A stretch of DNA of 64,000 nt. Origin: Polaribacter cellanae (GTDB taxonomy: Bacteria; Bacteroidota; Bacteroidia; Flavobacteriales; Flavobacteriaceae). The notes under the pieces were generated by a model that ran no database searches, was not told where the DNA came from, and was given only the letters and a program-made list of their open reading frames with translations. Location: positions 3,944,501 through 4,008,500 of the forward strand of contig NZ_CP071869.1 of assembly GCF_017569185.1 (NCBI RefSeq). Reading direction: 5' to 3'. The translations under genes and the position numbers were made by a program. Numbering within the stretch: position 1 is the stretch's first letter; each line of letters begins with the position of its first letter. Below, piece after piece: positions 54,651-63,390 of the stretch.

Positions 54651-56135
54651 CTAGTCTTTGTCTAATTGATTTAAAAATAATTTTGCATTTTCGAAATGTG
54701 TTTCTTTTTTATTTTGATGCATCTTATCGAAAGTTCTTATTAACATTGCCAATCTTGGGTTGCTTAAAAAGAAATCTCTGTGCTTGTCCATAAAAGTCCA
54801 GAACAAACCATCCCAAGTTTTTTGCCAGTCGCCTTTTTTGTAATTGCTCATTTTCATGATGTAATTACTACTACTTATGTAGGGTTTTGTGCTCATTAAA
54901 CCACCATCTGCAAACAAACTCATTCCATACACATTGGGTACCATTACCCAATCGTAAGCGTCAATAAAAAGTTCCATAAACCATTGGTAAACTTCATCTG
55001 GGTCAAACTCGCACAAGACCATAAAATTTCCTAAAATCATTAAACGTTCTATATGATGTGCGTATGCAGTTTTATTTACTTTCTTAATCACATCGTCTAT
55101 GGGTTGAATACCAGTTGTACCATGGTAAAAAGATTTTGGAATTTTTCTACTGAATTTCCAAAAGTTTTTGGTGCGTTCTTCAGTTCCTTTTACTTCGTAA
55201 ACACCTCTTATAAATTCTCGCCAACCTAAAATTTGACGCACAAAACCTTCTGTAGAATTTATGGGAACATCATTTTTTTTTGCAAATGCTATAGCTTGGT
55301 CAATAACTTCTTTTGGATGTAATAAACCCACGTTTATTAAAGGTGATAATAAACTGTGATTCAAAAAATGTTCTTCTCTAACAATGGCATCTTCATAAGT
55401 GCCAAATTCGTGAAAACGGACTTCAAAAAATTGTTGTAACCACTCTTGGGCAGATTTAAAATCGATAGGATACACTAAAAAATCGTTTAGTTTTCCGTAA
55501 TTTTTAGAGAAGTTTTTATTTACATAAGTTGTTGCTTCTTTATGATATTTATTTTGCGCAGGAAATTGAATTATTGGTGGCGTTTTTGTCTTCGGGTATT
55601 TCTTTCTGTTTTCATCATCAAAAGTTAGCTTGCCTCCAACGTGGTTCTTTCCGTCCATTAAAATGTCTCTATTTTTCCTTTCACTTTTATAAAATGAAGT
55701 CTGAAAAAATTTCTTTTTCGAAGGTTTAAAAAAAGTGGATAATTCTTCTTTTGTATTGATAAATAAAGGGTTATTGTGCCAAATTAATTCTAAATTCTCT
55801 TTAGATTGTTGTATGTGTTTTTCTAACCAATTGTCTGTTGGGTCTATAATATGGATTTTAGAAATACCAACTTTTGCTAATTTTGGTAGTAGTTTTCGAA
55901 CATTGCTTAACTCATTTATAGCCTCTATATAATTTACTTTTTTTCCTTTTTTGATTAAAAAATTGGCATAAGATTTCATGCTTGCTCTGTGAAAAGCAAT
56001 TTTTTGTTGATGAAATTTATATTGATTGAAAAACAAATATTCTTCAACTATAATAATATCATTTACCCTATCTAATACTTCAGAAGTTTTAAAAAGTTGA
56101 TGAGGAAAAATAATATGTATTTCATTTGATTTCAT
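54651..56135 (-). CDS. Cryptochrome/photolyase-family protein (FeS-BCP/PhrB-like) without Fe-S cysteines
   Basis: A 494-residue protein of the prokaryotic (6-4) photolyase/FeS-BCP group, by IHIIFPHQLFKTSEVLDRVN at the start, FHRASMKSYANFLIKKGKKV, then RQILGWREFIRGVYEVKGTE, YAHHIERLMILGNFMVLCEF, VPNVYGMSLFADGGLMSTKP and YISSSNYIMKMSNYKKGDWQ. The studied members hold a [4Fe-4S] cluster through four cysteines. Here the only cysteine in the whole protein is in MVLCEF, and the C-terminal C-x2-C...C region reads NYKKGDWQKTWDGLFW. The flavin site looks kept. It may repair (6-4) lesions or act as a photoreceptor. Confidence 0.9.
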   Translation of the reverse strand: MKSNEIHIIFPHQLFKTSEVLDRVNDIIIVEEYLFFNQYKFHQQKIAFHRASMKSYANFLIKKGKKVNYIEAINELSNVRKLLPKLAKVGISKIHIIDPTDNWLEKHIQQSKENLELIWHNNPLFINTKEELSTFFKPSKKKFFQTSFYKSERKNRDILMDGKNHVGGKLTFDDENRKKYPKTKTPPIIQFPAQNKYHKEATTYVNKNFSKNYGKLNDFLVYPIDFKSAQEWLQQFFEVRFHEFGTYEDAIVREEHFLNHSLLSPLINVGLLHPKEVIDQAIAFAKKNDVPINSTEGFVRQILGWREFIRGVYEVKGTEERTKNFWKFSRKIPKSFYHGTTGIQPIDDVIKKVNKTAYAHHIERLMILGNFMVLCEFDPDEVYQWFMELFIDAYDWVMVPNVYGMSLFADGGLMSTKPYISSSNYIMKMSNYKKGDWQKTWDGLFWTFMDKHRDFFLSNPRLAMLIRTFDKMHQNKKETHFENAKLFLNQLDKD

Positions 56136-56188
56136 AAAAAATGATGTTTTCTATTCAATAGTTTTTAATGTGATTAGATTTTGTCAGG

Positions 56189-56252
56189 TCGAGCGCAGTC
56201 GAGATCTAATTTAAAATTCAAATAACTTAAAAAATCTCTCGACTGCGCTCGA
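56189..56252. repeat. REP-like hairpin with 15-bp perfect stem
   Basis: TCGAGCGCAGTCGAG (56189-56203) and CTCGACTGCGCTCGA (56238-56252) are exact inverted arms around a 34-base AT-rich centre. It lies between two photolyase-family genes. Shortened relatives occur at 49413-49440 and near 46168-46183, so it is a dispersed family. It could also act as a terminator or transcript end. Confidence 0.75.
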
Positions 56253-56274
56253 GGAGACACTAATTTTAATAACC

Positions 56275-57585
56275 TTAAAACAATGTTTTTTCTAACCACA
56301 ATTTTCTAAATTTATGATTTGCATCATAACGTTCTGCTTGCAGTTTTGTGTTAAATTTACGGTCTCTTGGGTCATTTCCAACGCCAGCAACATACATCCA
56401 ATTTCCATAATTGCTGTGTACATCGTAATCTAACAACATCGATTCGAAATAAGAAGCGCCAATTCGCCAATCTTGCAATAATTCTTTGGCAAAATAAGAA
56501 GCCACATTTTGTCTTCCTCTATTGCTCATCCAACCAGTTTCTTTCAATTCAATCATGTTTGCATTTACAAAATTGTCTTTGGTTTCTCCATTTATCCATT
56601 TTTTAATAATTTCTGAATCGGAATTCCAATGATATTCTTTCTCTAAAATTCCGCCAATTTTAAAGATTTTCGAATCGTATTTTAAAGAAATATATTTAAA
56701 ATAATCTCTCCAAATCAATTCAAAAATTACCCAATAAGTAGATTGATTTGCACCAAATTCAGCTTCAAATTCTTTAATTTTCCAATAAATTGTTTTTGCG
56801 GAAATACTACCATTTGCCAACCAAGCAGAAAACTTTGTACTATAATCTGTGCCTATTAATCCGTTTCTGGTCTTCTTATAAAAAGCAACTTTTTTAGTTT
56901 CAAAAAAGTAGTTTTCTAATCTTTCTAAAGCACTGTTTTCTCCGCCAGAAAAAGGAAAAGCCGTTTTTTTATGTATCTCAAAATCATCAAACCCTAACTC
57001 TTTTAAAGTTGGAATAACTGTATTGTTTTCAATTAAATTATCATCCGAAAGTTTTGAACTAATATTTAATTCTTGAACTTTTACAGTCTTTTCTAACTTC
57101 TTTCGAAACTGTGTAAACACATTAGGAATATTAGAAAAATCGTTAGAAACAGTATCTGGATGATATAAAAATTGGTCGTAATCTTCAATAAAAGAAATGT
57201 TATTAGAAAGCGTATTTTTTATAAGATTATTAGTTTCAACTTCTTCTTTTGTCCATTCTTTTTGAGTGTAAATTTTATCAACCGAAAATTCATCACAAAT
57301 TTTATGTATTTTGTTTTCTGGAGCATCAAAATAGGTGAGGAGTGTGATGTTTACATCAGAAAGTTTTTTTTGCAAATCTTTAATCGTTTCAATTAAAAAT
57401 TTTGCTCTAAATTTTGCTGTTTTTTGGAAACCAAACTCATCAATTTTAAAATATTTAGGGTCAAAAAAATAGACTGCAATTACTTTTTTGTGGTTTTCTA
57501 TTGCTTTTTTTAATGAGATATTATCATATACTCGTAAGTTATTACGAAACCAAATTAAACCTGTTTTTTTTTGTTTCTCCTGCAT
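56275..57585 (-). CDS. Cryptochrome DASH
   Basis: A 436-residue flavoprotein of the DASH family: blue-light absorbing and able to repair dimers in single-stranded DNA in studied members. It starts [20 protein letters not shown]. It contains [60 protein letters not shown] and the DASH-typical [20 protein letters not shown] followed by RDRKFN. The length is a little short for the class. Its first 31 bases overlap the upstream DUF2256 gene in another frame, so translation is probably coupled. It is followed by a REP-like hairpin and the second photolyase gene. Confidence 0.94.
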   Translation of the reverse strand: MQEKQKKTGLIWFRNNLRVYDNISLKKAIENHKKVIAVYFFDPKYFKIDEFGFQKTAKFRAKFLIETIKDLQKKLSDVNITLLTYFDAPENKIHKICDEFSVDKIYTQKEWTKEEVETNNLIKNTLSNNISFIEDYDQFLYHPDTVSNDFSNIPNVFTQFRKKLEKTVKVQELNISSKLSDDNLIENNTVIPTLKELGFDDFEIHKKTAFPFSGGENSALERLENYFFETKKVAFYKKTRNGLIGTDYSTKFSAWLANGSISAKTIYWKIKEFEAEFGANQSTYWVIFELIWRDYFKYISLKYDSKIFKIGGILEKEYHWNSDSEIIKKWINGETKDNFVNANMIELKETGWMSNRGRQNVASYFAKELLQDWRIGASYFESMLLDYDVHSNYGNWMYVAGVGNDPRDRKFNTKLQAERYDANHKFRKLWLEKTLF

Positions 57586-57698
57586 TTTTCGCTACAATAT
57601 TTTACGTCTTCCCAATTCTTTTCCCATTTTTTTCGCCAAGTGAATGGTTTTTCACAAACCAAACACGTTTTTTTATGAAGGTGTTGTTTTTTATGCAT
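57555..57698 (-). CDS. DUF2256-family small zinc-ribbon-like protein
   Basis: 47 residues: a basic start, then [20 protein letters not shown] and [18 protein letters not shown]. Two CxxC/CxxxC pairs (C12, C15, C35, C39) around FTWRKKW are the DUF2256 signature and probably bind zinc. DUF2256 genes are characteristic neighbours of cryptochrome/photolyase genes. The ATG at 57698 follows the SDR/DUF2867 gene by 21 bp. The 3' end overlaps the DASH cryptochrome start by 31 bases in a different frame. Confidence 0.9.
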   Translation of the reverse strand: MHKKQHLHKKTCLVCEKPFTWRKKWEKNWEDVKYCSEKCRRNKKKQV

Positions 57699-57719
57699 TT
57701 TACAGCCAAGGAATATGCT

Positions 57720-59159
57720 TTACAGCAAGGGAGCATGCTCCCTTGTTATGTTATTAATCATTCCATTAAAAACGAACCAGTGAAAAGGCATAACAGTATA
57801 CCAATACAATCTTCCAGCCAATCCATGAGGTCTAAAAGTGGCTGTTTGATATAGAATATTGTCTTCGATTTTAAACTCTAGCCAAGCTTCGCCAGGTAAA
57901 ATCATTTCTGCATAGAGTAGGAGTTTGCCTTTTTCTTTATCAGCATAAATAACACGCCAAAAATCTAACGCATCTCCTGCGAATAGTTGTGTTGGATGCC
58001 TTCTTCCTCTTCGCAAACCTGCACCACCAAAAATTTGATCTATAAATCCTCGTATTTTCCACAAAAAGGTTCCATAATACCAGCCAGTTTCTCCTCCAAT
58101 TGCCCAAATTCTATTTAATGTTTGTTCTTTGTTTTTTATTTTTCGTTTTTTAAAATCTTTAAAACAACCATATTCAGGAACATTTATAAATTCATGAACA
58201 TAATTTTTCATTTTTCCACTACTCACGTAAGAATCTTTCCAGCTGGAAACAATACTATTTTGCTCAATTTTTTTGAAAGCTAATTTTACAGCTTCCTTAT
58301 ATGACATTGGATTTACATTTAAAACTTTATTGATATCACTTTTATTTCCTATAACTTCTACACCCATAGAGTTTACTAAAGAAGTTGCCAGTTTATAAGA
58401 AGTAGAGGTTACGAAATATAGCCAATAAGAAGATAGTTTTGGTGTCATTACAGGAACTGTAATTATGGTTCTTTTCAGTTTTCTAACTTCAGCAAATTGT
58501 AACAACATTTCTTTATAGGTTAATATTTCTGGTCCAAAAATATCGTAAGAAGTATTGTATAATTCTTTTCTGCCAAGAGCATTATGTAAGAAGGATAAAA
58601 CATCTCTAATTGCTAAGGGTTGTGTTTTTGTATTGAGCCATTTTGGGGCAATCATTGCTGGTAATTTCTCTACCAAATCTCTAATAATTTCAAAGGAAGA
58701 ACTACCAGAACCTACAATTATTCCTGCTTTAAATGTGGTTAAAGCGTATGTGTTTGATGCCAAAGCATTTTCAACATTTTTTCTTGATAATAAATGTTTC
58801 GAGAGTTTTGTGTCGTTTGTTATTCCGCTTAAATAAATTGCTTGTTTTAAGTTTGTTGTTTCTGCAAATCGTTTAAAATTAAAGGCACATTTTTCTTCTA
58901 AAACATGAAATTCTTTGGCAGAATTAGACATCGAATGAATTAAATAATAAGCAATATCTATGTCTTTTGGAATGTTATTTAAACTGTTGGCATCTAAAAA
59001 ATCGGCTTCAACAAGAATTACGTTTTCTTTTTCTTTGAAGTAATTTTCGGCTCTTTTAAAATCTCTAACAGGACAAACAACTGTGTGACCATCGTTTAAT
59101 AATAACGGAATTAAGCGTTTTCCAATATAGCCAGTTGCTCCTGTAACGAGAATTTTCAT
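57720..59159 (-). CDS. SDR-type NAD(P)-binding protein with C-terminal DUF2867 domain
   Basis: 479 residues. The N-terminal ~300 are an extended/atypical SDR (VTGATGYIGKRLIPLLLNDG with nucleotide loop at 5-12; DIDIAYYLIHSMSN; QAIYLSGITND). The C-terminal ~150 form a DUF2867 domain (GGETGWYYGTFLWKIRGFID, then LRRGRRHPTQLFAGDALDFW and YWYTVMPFHWFVFNGMINNI). The fusion is a known partner of photolyase genes. The last codons (TREHAPLL and stop) are encoded by a dispersed palindrome. The substrate is unknown. It lies six bases after the flavin reductase gene. Confidence 0.9.
   Translation of the reverse strand: MKILVTGATGYIGKRLIPLLLNDGHTVVCPVRDFKRAENYFKEKENVILVEADFLDANSLNNIPKDIDIAYYLIHSMSNSAKEFHVLEEKCAFNFKRFAETTNLKQAIYLSGITNDTKLSKHLLSRKNVENALASNTYALTTFKAGIIVGSGSSSFEIIRDLVEKLPAMIAPKWLNTKTQPLAIRDVLSFLHNALGRKELYNTSYDIFGPEILTYKEMLLQFAEVRKLKRTIITVPVMTPKLSSYWLYFVTSTSYKLATSLVNSMGVEVIGNKSDINKVLNVNPMSYKEAVKLAFKKIEQNSIVSSWKDSYVSSGKMKNYVHEFINVPEYGCFKDFKKRKIKNKEQTLNRIWAIGGETGWYYGTFLWKIRGFIDQIFGGAGLRRGRRHPTQLFAGDALDFWRVIYADKEKGKLLLYAEMILPGEAWLEFKIEDNILYQTATFRPHGLAGRLYWYTVMPFHWFVFNGMINNITREHAPLL
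57726..57745. repeat. 20-bp palindrome overlapping a gene's 3' end, copy 2 of repeat at 2161
   Basis: CAAGGGAGCATGCTCCCTTG is a perfect 20-bp palindrome. Its 14-bp core GGGAGCATGCTCCC (57729-57742) is identical to 2161-2174. It encodes most of the last eight residues of the SDR/DUF2867 protein. Confidence 0.7.
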
Positions 59160-59165
59160 AACATT

Positions 59166-59789
59166 TTAAAGTTGTTTTTTGGGTCTTTGGTAAGAGAATT
59201 GTTTCTTGAATTTTGGTATTGCATAGGCATTTAAACCATTAATAGTTGCCACATTTCCTTTGGATAGGTTAATAAGTCCGTCTTTTTCTAACAGTTTGTT
59301 ATTAATATATAATTCTTCAATTTGAGCAACCACCAACATTACATCGTTAGAAGGAATATAAATTTCTTCCACAAATTTCATACTCATTTGAACAGGGCTG
59401 TTTTTTACGAAAGGTGCCTTAAAATTACCTTTGTATTCTTCCTCTAAATTCGTCATATCAAATTCAGATATTTCTTCTGGATATTTTGCTGAAGTATGAT
59501 GTGCGTCTTCAATAATATCTTCAAAAATATGATTGATGGTAAAAACACCAGTTTCTTTAATATTTTTATGCGTATTTCTTGGAACAGTGGTTGGTCTTAA
59601 AATAAAACCTAAAGTTGGTGGATTTGAACCTAGATGCGTTATGGAACTAAATACAGCAACATTTGTTTTTCCTTCTGTAGAAATAGAACCTAAAAGATTG
59701 GCAGATTTAAAACCAGAGCAACTATTTATTAAATTTATTTTATAGATTTTGCCTAATTCGTCTATGTTTTTTCTGTTGAAAAACACCAT
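59166..59789 (-). CDS. Flavin reductase-family (FMN-binding split barrel) protein
   Basis: A 207-residue protein with the flavin-reductase-like FMN-binding split barrel: ANLLGSISTEGKTNVAVFSS and ITHLGSNPPTLGFILRPTTV, then NTHKNIKETGVFTINHIFED. Such enzymes supply reduced flavin or bind FMN. In this cluster it could provide reduced flavin for cryptochromes/photolyases, but that is inference. Its ATG overlaps the ABC1-kinase stop by one base and it precedes the SDR/DUF2867 gene by six bases, so the genes are co-transcribed. Confidence 0.9.
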   Translation of the reverse strand: MVFFNRKNIDELGKIYKINLINSCSGFKSANLLGSISTEGKTNVAVFSSITHLGSNPPTLGFILRPTTVPRNTHKNIKETGVFTINHIFEDIIEDAHHTSAKYPEEISEFDMTNLEEEYKGNFKAPFVKNSPVQMSMKFVEEIYIPSNDVMLVVAQIEELYINNKLLEKDGLINLSKGNVATINGLNAYAIPKFKKQFSYQRPKKQL

Positions 59790-61093
59790 TATAAAGAAGT
59801 GTAATTGTTTATTTTTACGTCGTTAGCCTTTAAATCGTGCATTAAATTGTATAGTCCTAAAAATGTTCTACTGATATAAATAAAATGCTTAGAACCTCTG
59901 TTGCCATTCATGTTTTTTGACTCTATATTTTTTGAGTATTTTGTACCTAACTCAGAAAGTTTACCGAAAAATACTTCGTTAGAAAAATCGAAACTTTCTT
60001 GGTTAAAAGGCTGGCTAAATAGGCTTAGCATTTCATAAAATATGGCTTTTAGAAACACCAATTCTTCTTTAGAATCGTCTTTTTTTAAAATTTCTAATTC
60101 GTATAATTTTTGTTCGAAAAAGCTTGGGTTTTCTAAGTTTTCTTTTTTAGTTAATTCAAAATAAGGTACGTAAAAATCGTTCGGAATCGTTTTCATACAA
60201 CCAAAATCAATAACGATTAATTCGTTTTCTGGAGAAATTAAAAAATTCCCAGGATGAGGGTCTGCATGCACTTTTTGTAAATTATGAATTTGAAACATGT
60301 AAAAATCCCACAAAGCTTGGCCTAATTTATTGGCAACTTCTTTGCTTTTAAATTTAAATTCAGATAAATGAACTCCATGCATCCAATCCATTGTAATTAT
60401 TCTGTCTGAAGATAATTCCGCATAATAATTGGGGAAATTCAAATTCGGAATGTGTTTGCAAGCTTCTACAATTGCTTTACTTTGTTCAACTTCTAAAATA
60501 TAGTTGGTTTCTTCAACCAGTTTGTTTTCAACTTCCTTAAAATATTTATCAGAATCTTTACCTCTTATATTAAACATTTTAATGGCGATTGGTTTTACCA
60601 AAGCTAAATCGGATGCAATACTTTCTGCAACTCCAGGATATTGAATTTTAACCGCCAATTTCTTACCATCTTTTTCGGCTTTATGTACTTGGCCAATACT
60701 AGCCGCATTTACAGAAACAGCATCGAATTTATCGTAAATCTCATTCGGGTTTTTACCAAAATAGGTTTTAAATGTTTTGGTTACTAAAGCTGGGGAAAGA
60801 GGAGGAACAGAAAACTGAGAAAGCGAAAATTTCTCTACATAAGCCTGTGGTAAAATGCTTTTTTCCATGCTTAGCATTTGTGCCACTTTTAAGGCGCTTC
60901 CTTTTAATGTTTTTAATCCGTCGTAAATATCTTCTGCATTATTTTCGTTTAATCTTGCTTTGGCTTCGACTTCTGTTTTTGTAATTTTATCTCCATAATA
61001 TTTTAGATAATTTACTCCAATTTTTGCACCTGTAGTTACTAATTTACTGGCACGTTGCATTTTGGAAGTTGGTATAGAGTCTATCGTTTTCAT
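59789..61093 (-). CDS. ABC1/AarF/UbiB-family atypical kinase
   Basis: A 434-residue protein kinase-like protein of the ABC1 family, linked in other organisms to quinone or isoprenoid lipid metabolism. Signatures: LKTLKGSALKVAQMLSMEKS (the KxGQ-like region reads KVAQ), SIGQVHKAEKDGKKLAVKIQ, ILEVEQSKAIVEAC, VHADPHPGNFLISPENELIV (catalytic loop) and VIDFGC (metal-binding). The membrane helices of true UbiB are lacking at the C-terminus. It lies 57 bp after the TetR gene. Members in photolyase clusters are known; the substrate is not. Confidence 0.92.
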   Translation of the reverse strand: MKTIDSIPTSKMQRASKLVTTGAKIGVNYLKYYGDKITKTEVEAKARLNENNAEDIYDGLKTLKGSALKVAQMLSMEKSILPQAYVEKFSLSQFSVPPLSPALVTKTFKTYFGKNPNEIYDKFDAVSVNAASIGQVHKAEKDGKKLAVKIQYPGVAESIASDLALVKPIAIKMFNIRGKDSDKYFKEVENKLVEETNYILEVEQSKAIVEACKHIPNLNFPNYYAELSSDRIITMDWMHGVHLSEFKFKSKEVANKLGQALWDFYMFQIHNLQKVHADPHPGNFLISPENELIVIDFGCMKTIPNDFYVPYFELTKKENLENPSFFEQKLYELEILKKDDSKEELVFLKAIFYEMLSLFSQPFNQESFDFSNEVFFGKLSELGTKYSKNIESKNMNGNRGSKHFIYISRTFLGLYNLMHDLKANDVKINNYTSL

Positions 61094-61150
61094 TTATGCT
61101 GAATTTATTTCAGTATTTTTCAACTGGTATTAAATTGTGTTTTTATCTTT

Positions 61151-61807
61151 TTAATTAAAGTTCACTTTTTCTTTCAGAATAAATTTTCCAAAATCGATGA
61201 TACTTTTTAACGGCTTTATATCCATTAAATCGAAACGAGCATTGATAGATTTTTCAATAAAAATATCTGTTTTTTCGAAAGAGGTAGAGGTATCATCTAA
61301 CCAAAACTTTAAAGTGATTAATAGATGAATCCAAGAAGACTCTTTAATAGATGTATTTTGAATTTTTTCTAAAGTTTCTTGCTTTAATTCAATTCTATCA
61401 ATATTTAAATCTTCCACAAATTGCGTATATTCTTTTCGAAGATGTTTTAAAGATTTTAGTTTTCTAATATCTTTTTTATCGTTTTTTAAAGCGTAAACAA
61501 CATAGCTTCTGTTTGCTGTTAAAACTTCGAAAAATGTAAAGTAGAAGCTTAATAATTTATTTCTTGTATCATAAGTTTCGAACTCTTCGCTTTTATGTAA
61601 AACTTTTAAAGTATGATGAAAGAATTCTGAAAATATTGCTTCTTCAATAGCTTCAAAAGAGCTATAAAACTTATAGAAATCGCTTTCTTCGAAATTATTT
61701 TCTTTCGCGAAATTGAATACAGATTTTGGTGCATGATTGTTATCTAGTACAAATTCCATGTACCAAGAAATTAATTGGTCTTTGGTGATGTTTTTTTTGC
61801 GAGCCAT
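61151..61807 (-). CDS. TetR-family-like transcriptional regulator heading the light/stress operon
   Basis: 218 residues. The N-terminal ~55 match a TetR helix-turn-helix (TKDQLISWYMEFVLDNNHAP, then KSVFNFAKENNFEESDFYKF, YSSFEAIEEAIFSEF). The rest is an all-helical ligand domain. As the first gene of the minus-strand string (ABC1 kinase, flavin reductase, SDR/DUF2867, DUF2256, DASH) it is probably its repressor. Light control in other bacteria usually uses MerR-type LitR, so a TetR-type protein here would be a different arrangement. The effector is unknown. Confidence 0.85.
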   Translation of the reverse strand: MARKKNITKDQLISWYMEFVLDNNHAPKSVFNFAKENNFEESDFYKFYSSFEAIEEAIFSEFFHHTLKVLHKSEEFETYDTRNKLLSFYFTFFEVLTANRSYVVYALKNDKKDIRKLKSLKHLRKEYTQFVEDLNIDRIELKQETLEKIQNTSIKESSWIHLLITLKFWLDDTSTSFEKTDIFIEKSINARFDLMDIKPLKSIIDFGKFILKEKVNFN

Positions 61808-62240
61808 AATATAGAATTTATGTAAAGATACGGATGTTTAATATTTTTTAATATTTATTAAACAATAATTTTTTGTTAAATTGATTGTATAAATAACAAA
61901 GAACTTGTTTTTAACGTGAGTTCGATTTAAGAATCTATATACAGTTGTGTTTTAACTTACTGGTATATAAGTATTTAGTTTTTGTTATCGACAATAGGAG
62001 AAATCTTATAATTTATAACTATAATTTGTAAAGTTCTTCTTCTTACGTCACTGAAATGATATTTATTTTAAAAATAAAAACACCCAAGTAGCTAGTAACT
62101 AGCTGGTTGGTTGGTAGTTTGTTAAACTTACGTTTATAATTTTGATTTGTTCTTTTGAGTAAAATTATTTAATGCAACGTATATAAATAATAGAAGTAGC
62201 GTAAGTTTTTTTATCTTATAGGAAACTAAAAAAGGTTTAA
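61808..62240. other. 433-bp gene-free region upstream of the TetR-led operon
   Basis: It contains no credible gene. It must hold the promoter of the minus-strand TetR operon; a sequence one base off the -7 consensus (TATCTTTA on the minus strand) lies about 18 bp before the start codon. A perfect inverted repeat AGCTAGT-A-ACTAGCT lies at 62090-62104. It has the form of a dimeric-regulator site but is ~280 bp from the start codon. Confidence 0.4.
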
Positions 62241-63389
62241 TTATTTTTTTAAAAATTGATTGAAATCTCTTACATCTTCACAACAAACCTGTTCCATAAC
62301 TTGTTGTAATTGTGTTTTTAAAATTGAAACTGTATGGTCTCCACCTTTTTTTCCTAATGCAGATACTCCATACATAAAACTACGTCCCATAAAAGTAAAT
62401 TCGGCTCCACTTGCCAATGTTCTTGCAATATCTGGGCCAGAACGCAATCCACTATCCATCATTACTTTAATTTGGTTACTGTATTTTTTTGCAATTCTTG
62501 TTAAGGGTTTTATGGTAGATTCTCCTGCGTCCAATTGTCTTCCTCCATGGTTAGAAACTATAATTCCATCTAATCCTAATTTAATGGCAGTTTCTGTATC
62601 TGCTTCAGTGGCGACACCTTTTAGTACGATTTTACCTTTCCACATATCGCGAATTGGTTTTATTTTTTCTTCAGTTAGTCGTCCTGAAAATGTGTTATCC
62701 ATAAATAATCCCAATTGTTTTAAATCGAGATTTTTAGGCATGTAGGGTTTTAGAGTCTCAAAATTTGGTTGTCCATATTTTAAGGTGTTAAAAGCCCATT
62801 CTGGTTTTCCCATCACTTGAAGAATGTTCGTTAAAGTCATTCTCGGTGGCATTGCCAAACCGTTTCTTATGTCTCTAGGCCTAAACCCGAACGTAGGAAC
62901 ATCACATAAAATAACTAAAACAGGGCAATGTGCAGCCTCTGCTCGTTTTATAATATCGTCTCGCAAACGGTCTTCTGTAGGATGATATAATTGAAACCAT
63001 GCTTTACCTTCCGTAATTTCGCTAATTCGTTCTATACTACTTGTAGTAACTGTACTTAAAATAAATGGAATATTATGTTTATGAGCAGATTTTGCTAAAA
63101 TTTCTGGAGCATTTGGCCACATTAAACCTTGTAAACCTACTGGTGCAATTCCAAAAGGGGCATCATATGTATGTCCAAAAAGTTCTGTTTTTAATGAAGA
63201 GCCTCCATGTGGTTTTAAATATTTGGGAAACAATTCTACATCACGAATTTCTTTAGTATTTTTATGAAGGTTTACATCTTCATTACAGCCACCATCTAAA
63301 TATTCGAAAGCAAATTTTGGAATACGTTTTTTTGCTTTTACACGTAAATCGTCTATTGATGGGTATTTTGTATTGTATTTTAAATCCAT
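62241..63389 (-). CDS. FMN-dependent alpha-hydroxy-acid oxidase/dehydrogenase (L-lactate dehydrogenase-like)
   Basis: A 382-residue TIM-barrel flavoenzyme oxidising L-2-hydroxy acids such as L-lactate. Signatures: PKFAFEYLDGGCNEDVNLHK, APVGLQGLMWPNAPEILAKS, GKAWFQLYHPTEDRLRDDII, VLKGVATEADTETAIKLGLD and the active-site SNHGGRQLD, then MMDSGLRSGPDIARTLASGA and FMGRSFMYG. L-fucose breakdown yields L-lactaldehyde and lactate, so with a mutarotase and FucP-like permease just upstream an L-lactate role is likely. It starts one base after the mutarotase stop. Confidence 0.93.
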   Translation of the reverse strand: MDLKYNTKYPSIDDLRVKAKKRIPKFAFEYLDGGCNEDVNLHKNTKEIRDVELFPKYLKPHGGSSLKTELFGHTYDAPFGIAPVGLQGLMWPNAPEILAKSAHKHNIPFILSTVTTSSIERISEITEGKAWFQLYHPTEDRLRDDIIKRAEAAHCPVLVILCDVPTFGFRPRDIRNGLAMPPRMTLTNILQVMGKPEWAFNTLKYGQPNFETLKPYMPKNLDLKQLGLFMDNTFSGRLTEEKIKPIRDMWKGKIVLKGVATEADTETAIKLGLDGIIVSNHGGRQLDAGESTIKPLTRIAKKYSNQIKVMMDSGLRSGPDIARTLASGAEFTFMGRSFMYGVSALGKKGGDHTVSILKTQLQQVMEQVCCEDVRDFNQFLKK

Positions 63390-63390
63390 T

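Noticed and set aside
62260..62745. 161-codon plus-strand frame opposite the hydroxy-acid oxidase
   Set aside because: It is antisense to conserved FMN-enzyme sequence, including SNHGGRQLD; no independent support.
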